From assembly GCA_005882115.1 (NCBI GenBank), contig VBEG01000021.1, positions 118,006 through 182,005 of the forward strand: 64,000 nt of DNA, read 5' to 3'. The position numbers and the translations under genes are program-made. This DNA comes from Chloroflexota bacterium. Lineage in GTDB: Bacteria > Chloroflexota > Dormibacteria > Dormibacterales > Dormibacteraceae. Below are positions 25,505 to 34,747 of this stretch, piece after piece; position 1 is the stretch's first letter; the number at the start of each line of letters is the position of its first letter. A model generated the notes under the pieces. That model did not search any database. It worked only from the letters and a program-made list of their open reading frames with translations, and was not told the origin of the DNA.

Positions 25505-26988
25505 CAGGGCCCTTTGTGATCGGCTGCGACGTCGGGAGCCAGGGGACCAACACCGCGCTCTACTCCGCCGACGGCAAGCTTGTCGCGTCGGCTTACCAGG
25601 CGTACGACGTGTTGTTTCCGCATCCGGGATGGGCCGAACAGGACCCGCGGGAATGGATCGACGCTCTGCACAACACGATCCGGCGCGTCCTCGAGCATGT
25701 CGAGCCATCCGCCGTCAAGGCCATCTCGTTTGGCTCTCAGTTGGACGGCATGGTCGCGTGCGACGCCCGCGGCAGACCGCTCCGCAACGCGATGATCTGG
25801 ATGGACCGCCGCGCCGAGGCCCAGGCGGCTGCGCTCGCGCAGCGCGTATCTCCCGAGTCCTTCTACACGCACACCGGGACCAATCTGGATTCATCACACG
25901 CCGTGTTCAAGGCGCTGTGGATCAGGGACGAGGAGCCCGAGATCTTCGCCCAAACCAAGAAGCTGATGCCTCCCGGCTCCTTCGCGGTGCAGGAGGCCGC
26001 CGGCGTCGCGATGGTCGACTACTCGAACGCGTCGTCACTTGCGCTTCTCGACCCTCGCACACGTCGTTGGTCGGACGACGTGATCGGCGCGGTCGACCTG
26101 GATGCGGCGATGCTGCCAGAGCTCGTGCCGGGAACTCACGGCATCGGCCGGGTCACGAAGACGTTTGCTTCGGCGACCGGCCTCGCGCGCGATACCTGCG
26201 TCGTGGTCGGATGCGGGGACGAGATGGCGGCCACCCTCGGGGCGGGGGTGTTCGCGCCCGGCGAGGTGTGCGACGTGGTGGGCACCGCGGAGCCCGTGTG
26301 CGCCGTTTCCTCGGCGCCGCGCGAAGACCGCACGATGCTCGTCGAATGCCACCCGCACGGAGACCCGGACAGCTGGCTGCTGGAGAACCCGGGTTTCGTC
26401 TCGGGCGGCAACCTGCGCTGGTGGCGCGATCACTTCTTCGGCACGGACGCCGACTACAACGCGATCTGCGCGCCCGCAGCCGACGTGACCCCGGGCGCGG
26501 AGGGCCTCGTCTTCCTGCCGTGCATGCAGGGCGCGATGGCGCCGGAGTGGAATGGCGCGGCTCGCGGCACCTTCTTCGGCTTGAGCCTTGCCCACACGCG
26601 GGCACACATGACCCGCGCCGTACTCGAAGGAAGCGCGTTCGCCCTGCGGGACATCCTGGAGGCGATGACCAAAGCCGGCCTCGATGTCCGCCGGCTGACC
26701 ATCGTCGGCGGCGGCGCCAAGGGCCCGCTATGGCGGCAGATCAAGGCTGATGTCACAGGCCTTCCGGTACGCGTGCCCGACAACATCGAGACCACCGCGA
26801 CCGGGGCCGCCATCCTGGCCGCCGTCGGATCCGGCGTGCTCCCATCTGTCGCCGAGGCGGTGAGCGCGTTCGTCCACTATCGGCCGGAGGAGCACGTGCC
26901 CGACGCCGCAACCCGCGCGGCCTACGACGAGGCGTATGGCCGCTATCGGGCGGTCTACTACGCGCTGAAGCCGGTGTTCGGTGCCTGA
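25501..26988 (+). CDS. FGGY-family carbohydrate kinase
   Basis: A 495-residue sugar kinase. The N-terminal ATPase fold has IGCDVGSQGTNTALYS (residues 7-22), then WMDRRAEAQA, and in domain II ILEAMTKAGLDVRRLTIVGGGAKGPLWRQIKADVTGLPV, the FGGY signature. Length matches xylulokinase-like kinases. It should phosphorylate a ketose or polyol, making the substrate for the aldolase. The exact sugar cannot be read from sequence. Start and stop overlap the neighbouring genes. Confidence 0.9.
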   Translation: MTGPFVIGCDVGSQGTNTALYSADGKLVASAYQAYDVLFPHPGWAEQDPREWIDALHNTIRRVLEHVEPSAVKAISFGSQLDGMVACDARGRPLRNAMIWMDRRAEAQAAALAQRVSPESFYTHTGTNLDSSHAVFKALWIRDEEPEIFAQTKKLMPPGSFAVQEAAGVAMVDYSNASSLALLDPRTRRWSDDVIGAVDLDAAMLPELVPGTHGIGRVTKTFASATGLARDTCVVVGCGDEMAATLGAGVFAPGEVCDVVGTAEPVCAVSSAPREDRTMLVECHPHGDPDSWLLENPGFVSGGNLRWWRDHFFGTDADYNAICAPAADVTPGAEGLVFLPCMQGAMAPEWNGAARGTFFGLSLAHTRAHMTRAVLEGSAFALRDILEAMTKAGLDVRRLTIVGGGAKGPLWRQIKADVTGLPVRVPDNIETTATGAAILAAVGSGVLPSVAEAVSAFVHYRPEEHVPDAATRAAYDEAYGRYRAVYYALKPVFGA

Positions 26989-28330
26989 TTCCGTGGTCGC
27001 GAGCAACGCGACCCATGTCTTTCCGCTGGAGCTGGACCGCCGCTATCCGGTCGTGGTTTCCGGAGACGGCGCGTGGGTCGAGGATTCGACCGGCAAGCGC
27101 TACCTCGACGCGATGAGCGGAGGCTCGATGGCGGCCACGCTCGGCCACGGACGGCGCGACATCATCGGCGCGGCGGCCGAGCAGGCCTCGCGTCTTTCAT
27201 ATGTGCACAACGAACGCCTGACCAACCCGCCGCGCGAGCAGCTGGCAGCGGAGCTCGTGGAAGTCGCTCCGCCAGGCATGACGCGCGTGCGCTTCGTGAC
27301 CGGCGGCGCCGAAGCGAACGAGATGGCGATCCAGATGGCGCGGGCCTACCACGTCGAGCGCGGCGATCCGAAGCGATGGCAGGTCATCTCTCCGGCGCAG
27401 GCGTACCACGGGCCGACCATGGCGACCCTCGGCTTGACCGGACGGCCGGGCTTGCAAGCGCCGTTCGGACCCTACATGCCGGCCCACCGCCACATCCCTC
27501 CCAGCACGTGGCGCTTCGATCCGAGCGGGGAGGCAGCGCTCGCCGCGCTCGACCAGGTGCTGGACGAAGTCGGCCCGGAAAACGTGTCCGCGTATTTCTG
27601 CGAGCCGATCTCGGCCGCCGCGCTGCCGGCCTACACGCCGCCGCTGCGTTTCTGGCAGGGCCTCGCCGAGCGCCGCGACCGCCATGGATTCCTGATCTGC
27701 TACGACGAGGTCGTCACAGGCCTCGGCCGCAGCGGCCAATGGTTTGCCGCGGAGAAGCTGCCGCTCGTTCCGGACATCATCGCCACCGCGAAGGGCCTGG
27801 GCGCGGGCTACGCGGCGATCGGCGCCGTCATCTGCACGGACCACGTCTACCAGGCGTTCGCGAAGGGCTCGCGAAGGTTCACGCTCGGCCACACGTGGGA
27901 CGGCGCTCCGATGTCCTGCGCCGTAGGGCTGAAGGTCCTCGAGGTGCTGCGCAGCGAGCAGCTGATCGAGGGGGTACGGGCCGGCGGGCCGCGGCTGCGC
28001 GACGAGCTGTCCGCGGCGCTCGCCGGGATTCCGATGGTGCGTGAGGTGCGTGGCCACGGATTCCTGCTGGGCGTCGAGTATGTGGATCCGCGAGACGGCA
28101 AATCGTTCCTGCCCCCGACGCTGGGCGTCGCCAGACGCATCGATCTGACTGCGATGGAGATGGGCGTCATCGTTTACTCGACGATGCCGACGCGCGACGG
28201 ATTCGCGGGCGACCAGACGCTTTTCGCGCCGCCCTTCACAACGCCTGATGACGACCTCGGCGAGATGGTGGTCCGGTTTGCCAAGACGGTCCGCGCCGTG
28301 GCCGGTTCGGTCGAGAGGGAGCTGCGATGA
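26981..28330 (+). CDS. Class III aminotransferase (PLP), first copy
   Basis: A 449-residue fold-type I aminotransferase of class III (omega-aminotransferases). Features are FVTGGAEANEMAIQMARAYH for cofactor phosphate contact, CYDEVVTGLGRSG with the PLP-binding Asp, and Lys271 in TAKGLGAGY. Substrates are typically terminal amines, beta-amino acids or diamines, with pyruvate or 2-oxoglutarate as acceptor. GTG 26981 overlaps the kinase gene by 8 bp. It shares close local identity with the second copy three genes on (AYHG, LGHTWDGAP), pointing to an old duplication. Confidence 0.9.
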   Translation: MPDSVVASNATHVFPLELDRRYPVVVSGDGAWVEDSTGKRYLDAMSGGSMAATLGHGRRDIIGAAAEQASRLSYVHNERLTNPPREQLAAELVEVAPPGMTRVRFVTGGAEANEMAIQMARAYHVERGDPKRWQVISPAQAYHGPTMATLGLTGRPGLQAPFGPYMPAHRHIPPSTWRFDPSGEAALAALDQVLDEVGPENVSAYFCEPISAAALPAYTPPLRFWQGLAERRDRHGFLICYDEVVTGLGRSGQWFAAEKLPLVPDIIATAKGLGAGYAAIGAVICTDHVYQAFAKGSRRFTLGHTWDGAPMSCAVGLKVLEVLRSEQLIEGVRAGGPRLRDELSAALAGIPMVREVRGHGFLLGVEYVDPRDGKSFLPPTLGVARRIDLTAMEMGVIVYSTMPTRDGFAGDQTLFAPPFTTPDDDLGEMVVRFAKTVRAVAGSVERELR

Positions 28331-29025
28331 CCGCAGCGTGGAAGCCGCGCACGTTGATCCTCCAGCACGAGGAGGCGACTCCGCCCGGCCTCATGACAAC
28401 CTGGCTCCACGAGCAGTCTGCGCGCGTGGAGACCGTGCGCATCGACGAGGACGACAGGGCCCTCGATCCGCGCGACTACGACCTGATCGTGTCCCTCGGG
28501 TCCGAGTTCGCGGCCTTCGACGACTCGATTCCATTTGTGCCCCGCGAGGCCAAGTTGTTCGAGCAGGCGCGCGAGGCTGATGTGCCGATCCTCGGTCTGT
28601 GCTTCGGCGGCCAGATGCTGGCGCGGGTGCTAGGCGCGAGGCTCTACCGTTCGGAGGAGGCGGAGATCGGCTGGCTCCCGGTGCGGACGAAAAATCCGGA
28701 GCTGATCGGCATAGGGCCGTGGTTCCAGTGGCACTTCGACACGTTCAGCGCGCCGCCGGGCGCTGAGGTCATCGCGGAGACCGACGTCGGGCCGCAGGCG
28801 TTCGTCTCGGGGCGCAGCCTCGGCTTGCAGTTCCATCCCGAGGTGACGCCCGAGATCATGGCGGAGTGGGTGCGCGTCTACCCGCACGAGCTCCGCGCCG
28901 AAGGCGTCGACCCGGCGGGATTGCTGGAAGAGACCCAGCGGCGAGCCGCTGACTCGCGCAGGTTGACCTGGCGATTGTTCGACCGCTTCCGCGACGAGGT
29001 GGCGACCGGGGCCAGGCGCACGTGA
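28327..29025 (+). CDS. Class I glutamine amidotransferase (GMP-synthase-like)
   Basis: A 232-residue stand-alone GATase. The catalytic Cys92 is in GLCFGGQ, and His170 and Glu172 are in LQFHPEV, so the triad is intact. In amine pathways a GATase-fold enzyme hydrolyses the gamma-glutamyl amide to release glutamate; that role is inferred from neighbours (a gamma-glutamyl ligase and two aminotransferases). It differs from the PuuD-type peptidase C26 protein at 33995-34666. ATGA overlap with the upstream gene. Confidence 0.88.
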   Translation: MTAAWKPRTLILQHEEATPPGLMTTWLHEQSARVETVRIDEDDRALDPRDYDLIVSLGSEFAAFDDSIPFVPREAKLFEQAREADVPILGLCFGGQMLARVLGARLYRSEEAEIGWLPVRTKNPELIGIGPWFQWHFDTFSAPPGAEVIAETDVGPQAFVSGRSLGLQFHPEVTPEIMAEWVRVYPHELRAEGVDPAGLLEETQRRAADSRRLTWRLFDRFRDEVATGARRT

Positions 29026-30302
29026 TCACCGCCGAGCAAACCAGCACCTTTCCACGATTCCTTGATCTCGCGTACCCGAACGTCGAGCGCGGCGAAGGCT
29101 TGTGGGTGTACACGGCGGACGGAAAGAAGATCCTGGACGCGTGCTCCGGCGGGGCGATGGTGGCGAACCTCGGCCACGGTGCGCAGGAGGTGATCCAGGC
29201 TGGAGCCCGGCAGGCGGAGAAGATCGCCTACTTCTACATGGACCACTTCACCAACGAGCCGATGGAGCAGCTCGCCGACCGGCTGATCACCACGACCGCG
29301 CCCGAGATGGCGCGCGTCCGTTTCGCCTCCAGCGGCTCGGAGGCCAACGAGGCCGCGCTGCGGCTCGCCCGCTCGTACCACGTGGATCGCGGAGAAGGCG
29401 AGCGGTGGCGCGTGATCTCGCCGGCGCAGGCCTACCACGGCTCGACGATGGCGACTCTCGCGCTGACCGGGCGCACGCGTACGCTTCAGCACCCCTACGA
29501 GCCCTACCTGTCGCCGCACCTGCACATATCGATGGATGGGTCTGGCGAAGGTGCCCTACGCGAGCTGGACGCTCGCCTCGAAGAAGCCGGCCCGCAGACC
29601 GTGGCGGCGTTCTTCTGCGAGCCGATCAGCGGAGCCGCCCGGCCGGCGTTCTCACCGTCGGAGAAGTTCTGGCGCGGGCTGGACGAGCGGCGGGCGAAGC
29701 ACGGTTTTTTGATCTGCTTCGACGAGGTCGTCACCGGGATGGGCCGCACCGGAACGTGGTTTGCGTACCAGCAGCTCCCGATCGAGCCGGACATCGTGAC
29801 GGTCGGCAAAGGGCTGGGCGCGGGCTACGCGCCAATCAGCGCCTTGCTCTGCAAGCAGCATGTCTACGACGCGATCGACCGGGGCTCGCGCTTCTTCGAC
29901 CTCGGACATACGTGGGACGGCGCGCCAATCTCATGCGCGACAGGACTGGCTGTGCTGGACGCGCTCGTCGAGTCTCGATTGGTGGAGAGAGTGCGCGAGC
30001 GCGGACCGCGACTGCTGGCGGACCTTGAGTCCGCGCTGCGGGGCAACCCGCTTGTCGCCGAGGTACGCGGGCGCGGTTTTCTGCTGGGGATCAGCCTGGT
30101 CGGCATGCCGGATGAGCTCCGCTTCGACGAGCGCGTGGAAGACTCTGCGATCGAGCATGGCCTGCTGATCACGACCACCCACTCGACCCCTGACGGCTAC
30201 GCGGGCGACGAAGTCGTTTTCGCCCCGGCCCTCACAAGCACGGATGACGAGCTCGAGCTGATGGTGGCAAGGTTGGCGGCGACGATGAAGGACCTGAGTT
30301 GA
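29022..30302 (+). CDS. Class III aminotransferase (PLP), second copy
   Basis: A 426-residue class III aminotransferase. Lys263 lies in VGKGLGAGY, the PLP Asp in CFDEVVTGMGRTG, and FASSGSEANEAALRLARSYH contacts cofactor phosphate. It is a paralogue of the enzyme at 26981 and may act on a different nitrogen of the same compound. GTG 29022 overlaps the GATase stop (GTGA), and its stop overlaps the next TTG. Confidence 0.9.
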   Translation: MITAEQTSTFPRFLDLAYPNVERGEGLWVYTADGKKILDACSGGAMVANLGHGAQEVIQAGARQAEKIAYFYMDHFTNEPMEQLADRLITTTAPEMARVRFASSGSEANEAALRLARSYHVDRGEGERWRVISPAQAYHGSTMATLALTGRTRTLQHPYEPYLSPHLHISMDGSGEGALRELDARLEEAGPQTVAAFFCEPISGAARPAFSPSEKFWRGLDERRAKHGFLICFDEVVTGMGRTGTWFAYQQLPIEPDIVTVGKGLGAGYAPISALLCKQHVYDAIDRGSRFFDLGHTWDGAPISCATGLAVLDALVESRLVERVRERGPRLLADLESALRGNPLVAEVRGRGFLLGISLVGMPDELRFDERVEDSAIEHGLLITTTHSTPDGYAGDEVVFAPALTSTDDELELMVARLAATMKDLS

Positions 30303-31612
30303 TCCGCACCGAGGCGGAGGCCACGGCGAGCGCGGTCGACTACCGACCGACCGAGCACGTCGAGTTCGTGCTGCTCGTGATCCCAGACGTCAACGGCTCG
30401 CTGCGGGGCAAGGCGCTGCGACCCGACGCATTCGACGCCGCCGTGCGGCACGGCACGGTGATGACGGACCTCCTGCTGGCGCTGGATCCCGTCGACATGC
30501 CGATCGCCGATTACGAAAGGTTCGGCATCCGCTCGGGAGCCGCCGACCTTGTGGTGCACCCAGACACGTCGACGCTGCATGACCTGCGCTGGCGACCAGG
30601 CTGGAGGGTCTGCCTCGGCACCCCGAGCTGGCCGGACGGCGCTCGCTGCGAGCTCGCATCCCGCGAGGTCCTGCGCGGCGTGCTGGCGCAGATGCAGGAC
30701 GTCGGATATGACGCGGTGGCGGCGATCGAATACGAGATGCGCCTGCGCGACGAAAACGATCGCCTGGTCACGAGTGGGATCAGCTACAGCGCGGGCGAGG
30801 TGACCGCGCTCGATCCTTTTGTCAGCGCGCTGCGCCCGGCGCTCGACGACCTGGGCGTCGAGCTCACGGCGGTGCATACCGAGGCGGCGCCAGGGCTGGT
30901 CGAGCTCAACCTCGCAGCCCGACCCGCCCTCGAAGCGGCCGACAACGCCGCCTACACGAAGTTCGCGGTCAAAGAGCTCGCCCGGTCGATGGGCATGCGG
31001 GCGAGCTTTCTCGCCAAGACGGCACCCGGGGAGGAAGGATCCAGCGGTCACGTGCACCTCTCTTGCTGGCGCGAGGGGACGAACGTGTTTGCCGGCGGCC
31101 TGGCGCTGGCGTCGGCGATCGCGGGCGTGCTCGAGCACCTGCCCGCGGCCTCGCTCTTGCTCAACCCCACGATCAACTCGTACAAGCGGCTCGTGCCCGG
31201 CTACTTCGCGCCCACCAACGTGAGCTGGGGCGTCGAAAACCGATCGTGCGCGGTGCGGGCGATCCATTCGGCTCGTTCGGAGCTCAATCGCCTCGAGTGC
31301 CGGCGGCCGGGGGCCGACGCCAACCCATACCTCGCCCTGGCGGCGATCGTGGCGTCCGCCGCTGACGGACTGCGCCGGGGCGCGCCGCCACCGGAACCGG
31401 TGGTGGGCGACGCGTACTCGCGCACCGACCTCGCCGCGCTGCCGGCTTCGCTCGAGGAGTCGCTGCATGCATTCCAGGCCGACGGTGCACTGCGTGAGGC
31501 GCTCGGCGAGGAGTTCGGCGACTACTACGCGGTCTCGCGCCGGTGGGAGCTGAAGGCGTGGCAGCAGACCGTGACGGAATGGGAACGGGAGCGGTACGAA
31601 CGCAGCGTCTGA
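30299..31612 (+). CDS. Glutamine-synthetase-family ligase, second copy
   Basis: A 437-residue GS-fold protein, shorter than the copy at 19607. Motifs are AIEYEMRLRDE, GSSGHVHLSCW, NSYKRLVPGYFAPTNVSWGVENRS and LECRRPGADANPYL, so ATP, metal and glutamate sites look complete. The N-terminus VLLVIPDVNGSLRGKALRPDAF is of the PuuA/GlnA4-like type. Last gene of the eight-gene operon; TTG 30299 overlaps the aminotransferase stop (TTGA). It probably gamma-glutamylates an amine produced or taken up by this system. Confidence 0.88.
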   Translation: MIRTEAEATASAVDYRPTEHVEFVLLVIPDVNGSLRGKALRPDAFDAAVRHGTVMTDLLLALDPVDMPIADYERFGIRSGAADLVVHPDTSTLHDLRWRPGWRVCLGTPSWPDGARCELASREVLRGVLAQMQDVGYDAVAAIEYEMRLRDENDRLVTSGISYSAGEVTALDPFVSALRPALDDLGVELTAVHTEAAPGLVELNLAARPALEAADNAAYTKFAVKELARSMGMRASFLAKTAPGEEGSSGHVHLSCWREGTNVFAGGLALASAIAGVLEHLPAASLLLNPTINSYKRLVPGYFAPTNVSWGVENRSCAVRAIHSARSELNRLECRRPGADANPYLALAAIVASAADGLRRGAPPPEPVVGDAYSRTDLAALPASLEESLHAFQADGALREALGEEFGDYYAVSRRWELKAWQQTVTEWERERYERSV

Positions 31613-31636
31613 CCTAGGGCGTTAGGCTGGCGCGCG

Positions 31637-32950
31637 ATGCTGGGGCTCGGCCTGCTTGCAATGCTGGGTCTGATCGCCGCCAACGCCTTCTTCGTGCTTG
31701 GCGAGTTCGCAATGGTGACCCTGGACCGAGGGCGGGTTCAAGAGCTGGCCGCGCGAGGGGACTCGCGCGCCCACGCGCTCGTGGAAGCCACGGGACAGCT
31801 GACCCGGCACCTGTCAGCTGCCCAGTTCGGAATCACGATCTCCTCGCTTCTGATCGGTTTCGTCGCGGAGCCATTGGTGGCGGGCGTCATCCACCCTGTG
31901 ATTCGCGGCTTGCCGCTTGCGGAAGAGGGGGTCGCGCTCGGCGCATCCGTGGCTCTGGCCTTGATCATGTCCACCTACCTGCAGCTCGTCTTTGGCGAAC
32001 AGGTCCCCAAGGGCGTCGCGATTGCAAGGCCGCTGAGGACCGGGTTGTTGGTGATTGGTCCTCTTCGCGCCTTTGCCTGGCTCTTCGGACCGCTGGTTCA
32101 GCTGCTCAACAAGCTGGCTGATGCAGTCGTCCGGCGCCTGGGTGTGGAGCCACGCAGCGAGCTGACGGCGGCGCGAAGCATCGAGGAGCTCGAGGTGGTC
32201 ATCCGCGAGTCGGCGGCGCGTGGGACGCTCTCCAGAGAGACGGCACGTCTGCTCTCAAGGGCAATCAAATTCGGCGGCCGGACTGCGGTCGATGCGATGA
32301 CGCCCCGGCCGCAGCTGGTCACCGTCTCCAAGTCGACCACCGCCGAGGCGATGCTGTTCGCGGCGGCCAGCAGCGGTCACACGGGGATCCCAGTGCTGGG
32401 CTCGAGCTCGGAAGAGGTGATCGGCGTCGCGCGAGTGGAGGATGCATTGGCGTTGGCACCAGACGACCGCAAGCGAAGGGCAGTCTCCTCGATTGTTCGA
32501 GAAACGCTCGCGGTGCCCGAATCAAAGGACCTGTTGTCGCTGATCACAGAAATGCGATCGCAGCACATCCAGCTGGTGACGGTCATCGATGAGTACGGCG
32601 GCCTCGCCGGCATCGTCACCGATGAGGACCTCCTCGAGGAGATCGTCGGAGAGATCGACGAGGGCGGCCCCGGCACAGCCGTCACCCATGAGCCGGGCCT
32701 GCTGCCAGGGTGGGCGCGCGAGGACCAGGTGTTCGAAGAGACGGGGTTTGCCATGCCCCCGGGCCAGGGCTCATATGAGACCCTCGCCGGCTTTCTGCTG
32801 AGCAGGCTCGGACATATTCCGCTGGCCGGCGAAACCGTAGGCGCTGAGGGGTGGCTGTTCGACGTAACAGAGGTTGACGAGCATCGCATCGCATGGGTGC
32901 GAGTTCGGCCTTCGGCCATTCAGGGCCGTGACTGGGCGCAGCAGCCGTGA
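31637..32950 (+). CDS. CNNM/CorC-type membrane protein (DUF21-CBS-HlyC/CorC domain)
   Basis: A 437-residue protein with the full hemolysin C/CorC layout: DUF21 with four TM helices (1-175; ANAFFVLGEFAMVTLDRGRVQELA), a CBS pair (about 200-330; VIDEYGGLAGIVTDEDLLEEIVGEI) and a C-terminal CorC/HlyC transporter-associated domain (350-430). The family is linked to magnesium/cobalt efflux or homeostasis. TAGGCT lies 8 nt before ATG 31637, fitting an almost leaderless start. Coupled to a paralogue downstream. Confidence 0.9.
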   Translation: MLGLGLLAMLGLIAANAFFVLGEFAMVTLDRGRVQELAARGDSRAHALVEATGQLTRHLSAAQFGITISSLLIGFVAEPLVAGVIHPVIRGLPLAEEGVALGASVALALIMSTYLQLVFGEQVPKGVAIARPLRTGLLVIGPLRAFAWLFGPLVQLLNKLADAVVRRLGVEPRSELTAARSIEELEVVIRESAARGTLSRETARLLSRAIKFGGRTAVDAMTPRPQLVTVSKSTTAEAMLFAAASSGHTGIPVLGSSSEEVIGVARVEDALALAPDDRKRRAVSSIVRETLAVPESKDLLSLITEMRSQHIQLVTVIDEYGGLAGIVTDEDLLEEIVGEIDEGGPGTAVTHEPGLLPGWAREDQVFEETGFAMPPGQGSYETLAGFLLSRLGHIPLAGETVGAEGWLFDVTEVDEHRIAWVRVRPSAIQGRDWAQQP

Positions 32951-33981
32951 TCCTGGCGCTCATCTTGCTCGCTGCGCTGTTGCTGTCCGCCAACGCAACC
33001 TTTGTCGCGGCCGAGTTTGCGACCATTGCCGCGCGCCGGTCGCGCCTCCAGCAGCTGGCGACCTCGGGCGACGCCTTCGCCACGGTGGCGATCAAGCATT
33101 CCAGCCGGCTGCCCAGGACGTTGGCCGCGCTTCAGCTCGGCATCAGCGCCGCCTCGATCGGACTCGGTTTCACGCTGGAGGCGATCGTCGAAACAGCTGT
33201 CGCGCCCGTGATCGGCTATGTCCCGGTCGCGCTCACAGTTGCCGTCGACGCGGGGCTGGCCGTATTGGCCATCACCATCGTGTCGAGCCTTCATACGCTT
33301 TTTGGGGAGATGGTGCCCAAGAACCTTGCCATCTCCGCACCGGAGCGACTTGCGCGCTGGCTCGCCTTGCCAACGTCAGCTGCCGTCTGGCTCGCAACCC
33401 CATTTGTTCCTGTGGTTTGGGGCAGCACCCGCCTTTTGCTGCGAACGCTTCGAATCGAGACGCCGGACAGAATCGAGGTGGCGACGTCGGCCGACGAGAT
33501 TCGAACGGTGCTCGAAGCGTCGCGCGCCGAAGGCACGATCGGCGCCTACGACGAACGTCTACTCAGTAGGATCCTGGCTTTTTCGCAGATGCGAGTGACC
33601 CAGGTCATGGTCGCGTGGGCGGATGTAGTCACAGTTCCGTCTTCATCCACCGTCGCTGATCTGGAGCGTGTGTTTGCAGAGACAAGACGAGGAAGGTTGC
33701 CGATTCGCGCTCGAGATGACGGACGGATCATCGGCTACGTGAAGTCGTGCGATCTTGTCAACGTCCCGGCCGCACACCGAGAGACGCCGATTCCGTCGAG
33801 GCTGGTCCGCGAGGTGGTGCAGGTCGACGAGTCGGCGAGCGTGGTCGCGGCGCTCGAACGGATGCGCGAGGCCGGTCGCCATTTCGCGGTCGTCATGGGG
33901 TCGGATGCCCGGTCGGTGGGGATCGTGACGATGCGGAGCGTGATCGAGTTCTTGATCAACGATTTCGGCGACGACCGCTGA
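32947..33981 (+). CDS. CNNM/CorC-type membrane protein lacking the C-terminal domain
   Basis: A 344-residue paralogue of the preceding protein. DUF21 (ANATFVAAEFATIAARRSRLQQLA) is followed by a CBS pair, but the protein ends after it, without the HlyC/CorC domain. Two adjacent members of different length are common in actinobacteria and may form a heterodimer. GTG 32947 overlaps the upstream stop (GTGA). Confidence 0.87.
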   Translation: MILALILLAALLLSANATFVAAEFATIAARRSRLQQLATSGDAFATVAIKHSSRLPRTLAALQLGISAASIGLGFTLEAIVETAVAPVIGYVPVALTVAVDAGLAVLAITIVSSLHTLFGEMVPKNLAISAPERLARWLALPTSAAVWLATPFVPVVWGSTRLLLRTLRIETPDRIEVATSADEIRTVLEASRAEGTIGAYDERLLSRILAFSQMRVTQVMVAWADVVTVPSSSTVADLERVFAETRRGRLPIRARDDGRIIGYVKSCDLVNVPAAHRETPIPSRLVREVVQVDESASVVAALERMREAGRHFAVVMGSDARSVGIVTMRSVIEFLINDFGDDR

Positions 33982-33994
33982 GCGAACGCGCCGT

Positions 33995-34666
33995 CTAGTG
34001 GCGGCGTGCTCTTTCCACGAACCGCTCGAATAGCTTGTGCGCCCAGGGGAGGTCGGCGGCGAGCTCCTCGGGGTGGCACTGGACCGCGACGATGAGTCCG
34101 TCCGCCGTCTCGATCGCCTCCACCGTGCCGTCGTCCCCGCTCGCAGTCTGGACGAGGCCTGGCGCGAGCTTGTCGATCGCCTGGTGGTGGAGGCTGTTGA
34201 CACGGATCTTCTTGTCGCCCGCCGCGCGCCCCAGCTCGGAGCGGGGATCGACTTCGATGGCGTGGGCGAGGTGGTTTCTGCCGAACTGTCTGACCTCGTG
34301 CCCATCGAGGTGCTGCTGAAGCGATCCGCCCATCGCAACGTTGATCACCTGCTGGCCGCGGCAGATCCCCATCACGGGCAGGTTCTGGTCGCGGGCTTGC
34401 GCGAAAAGGCGGAGCTCGGTGTCGTCGAGCTCGCGGTCGATCGGCCCGACCTTGGGGTCAGGCTTCTCTCCGTAGAGGGCGGGGTCCACGTCCCAACCAC
34501 CCGGCAGCAGAAGGCCATCGACGTTGGGGAGCGACGTGGTCCCAGGCGGCAGGTCGACAGGCTCCGCGCCCACCGCCTCGACCGCCCGCTTGTACGGCAC
34601 GTAGTACTCGGCGCCGCGACGCGGACTGGTGGTGATTCCGATACGGGGCCGCTCTTCACGGGACAT
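33995..34666 (-). CDS. Peptidase C26 / PuuD-like gamma-glutamyl-GABA hydrolase
   Basis: A 223-residue class I GATase-like hydrolase. Cys102 is in GICRGQQ, and His198 and Glu200 are in VQCHPEE. DGLLLPGGWDVDP and INVAMGGSLQQHL are typical of PuuD, which frees GABA from its gamma-glutamyl form. With two GS-like ligases nearby it probably serves the same gamma-glutamylation chemistry. ATG 34666 is preceded by TAATCT and a TTGACA -35. It is divergent from rpiR-type regulator gene 34748. Confidence 0.87.
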   Translation of the reverse strand: MSREERPRIGITTSPRRGAEYYVPYKRAVEAVGAEPVDLPPGTTSLPNVDGLLLPGGWDVDPALYGEKPDPKVGPIDRELDDTELRLFAQARDQNLPVMGICRGQQVINVAMGGSLQQHLDGHEVRQFGRNHLAHAIEVDPRSELGRAAGDKKIRVNSLHHQAIDKLAPGLVQTASGDDGTVEAIETADGLIVAVQCHPEELAADLPWAHKLFERFVERARRH

Positions 34667-34679
34667 GGCTTTGCTGACA

Positions 34680-34710
34680 AGATTACGGGCGAACACAGTG
34701 GATTTGTCAA
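34680..34710 (-). promoter_or_regulatory. Promoter of the PuuD-like gene
   Basis: TTGACA (34710-34705), 19-bp spacer, TAATCT (34685-34680), 13 nt before ATG 34666. The predicted leader is only about 6 nt and lacks a Shine-Dalgarno site. Confidence 0.6.
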
Positions 34711-34747
34711 GAACGTACCGAAATACCCTCGTTTGGGATGAAATGTA

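Noticed and set aside
31613..31636. Mg-sensing riboswitch before the CNNM genes
   Set aside because: Only 24 nt separate the genes, too short for an M-box or ykkC-like leader.
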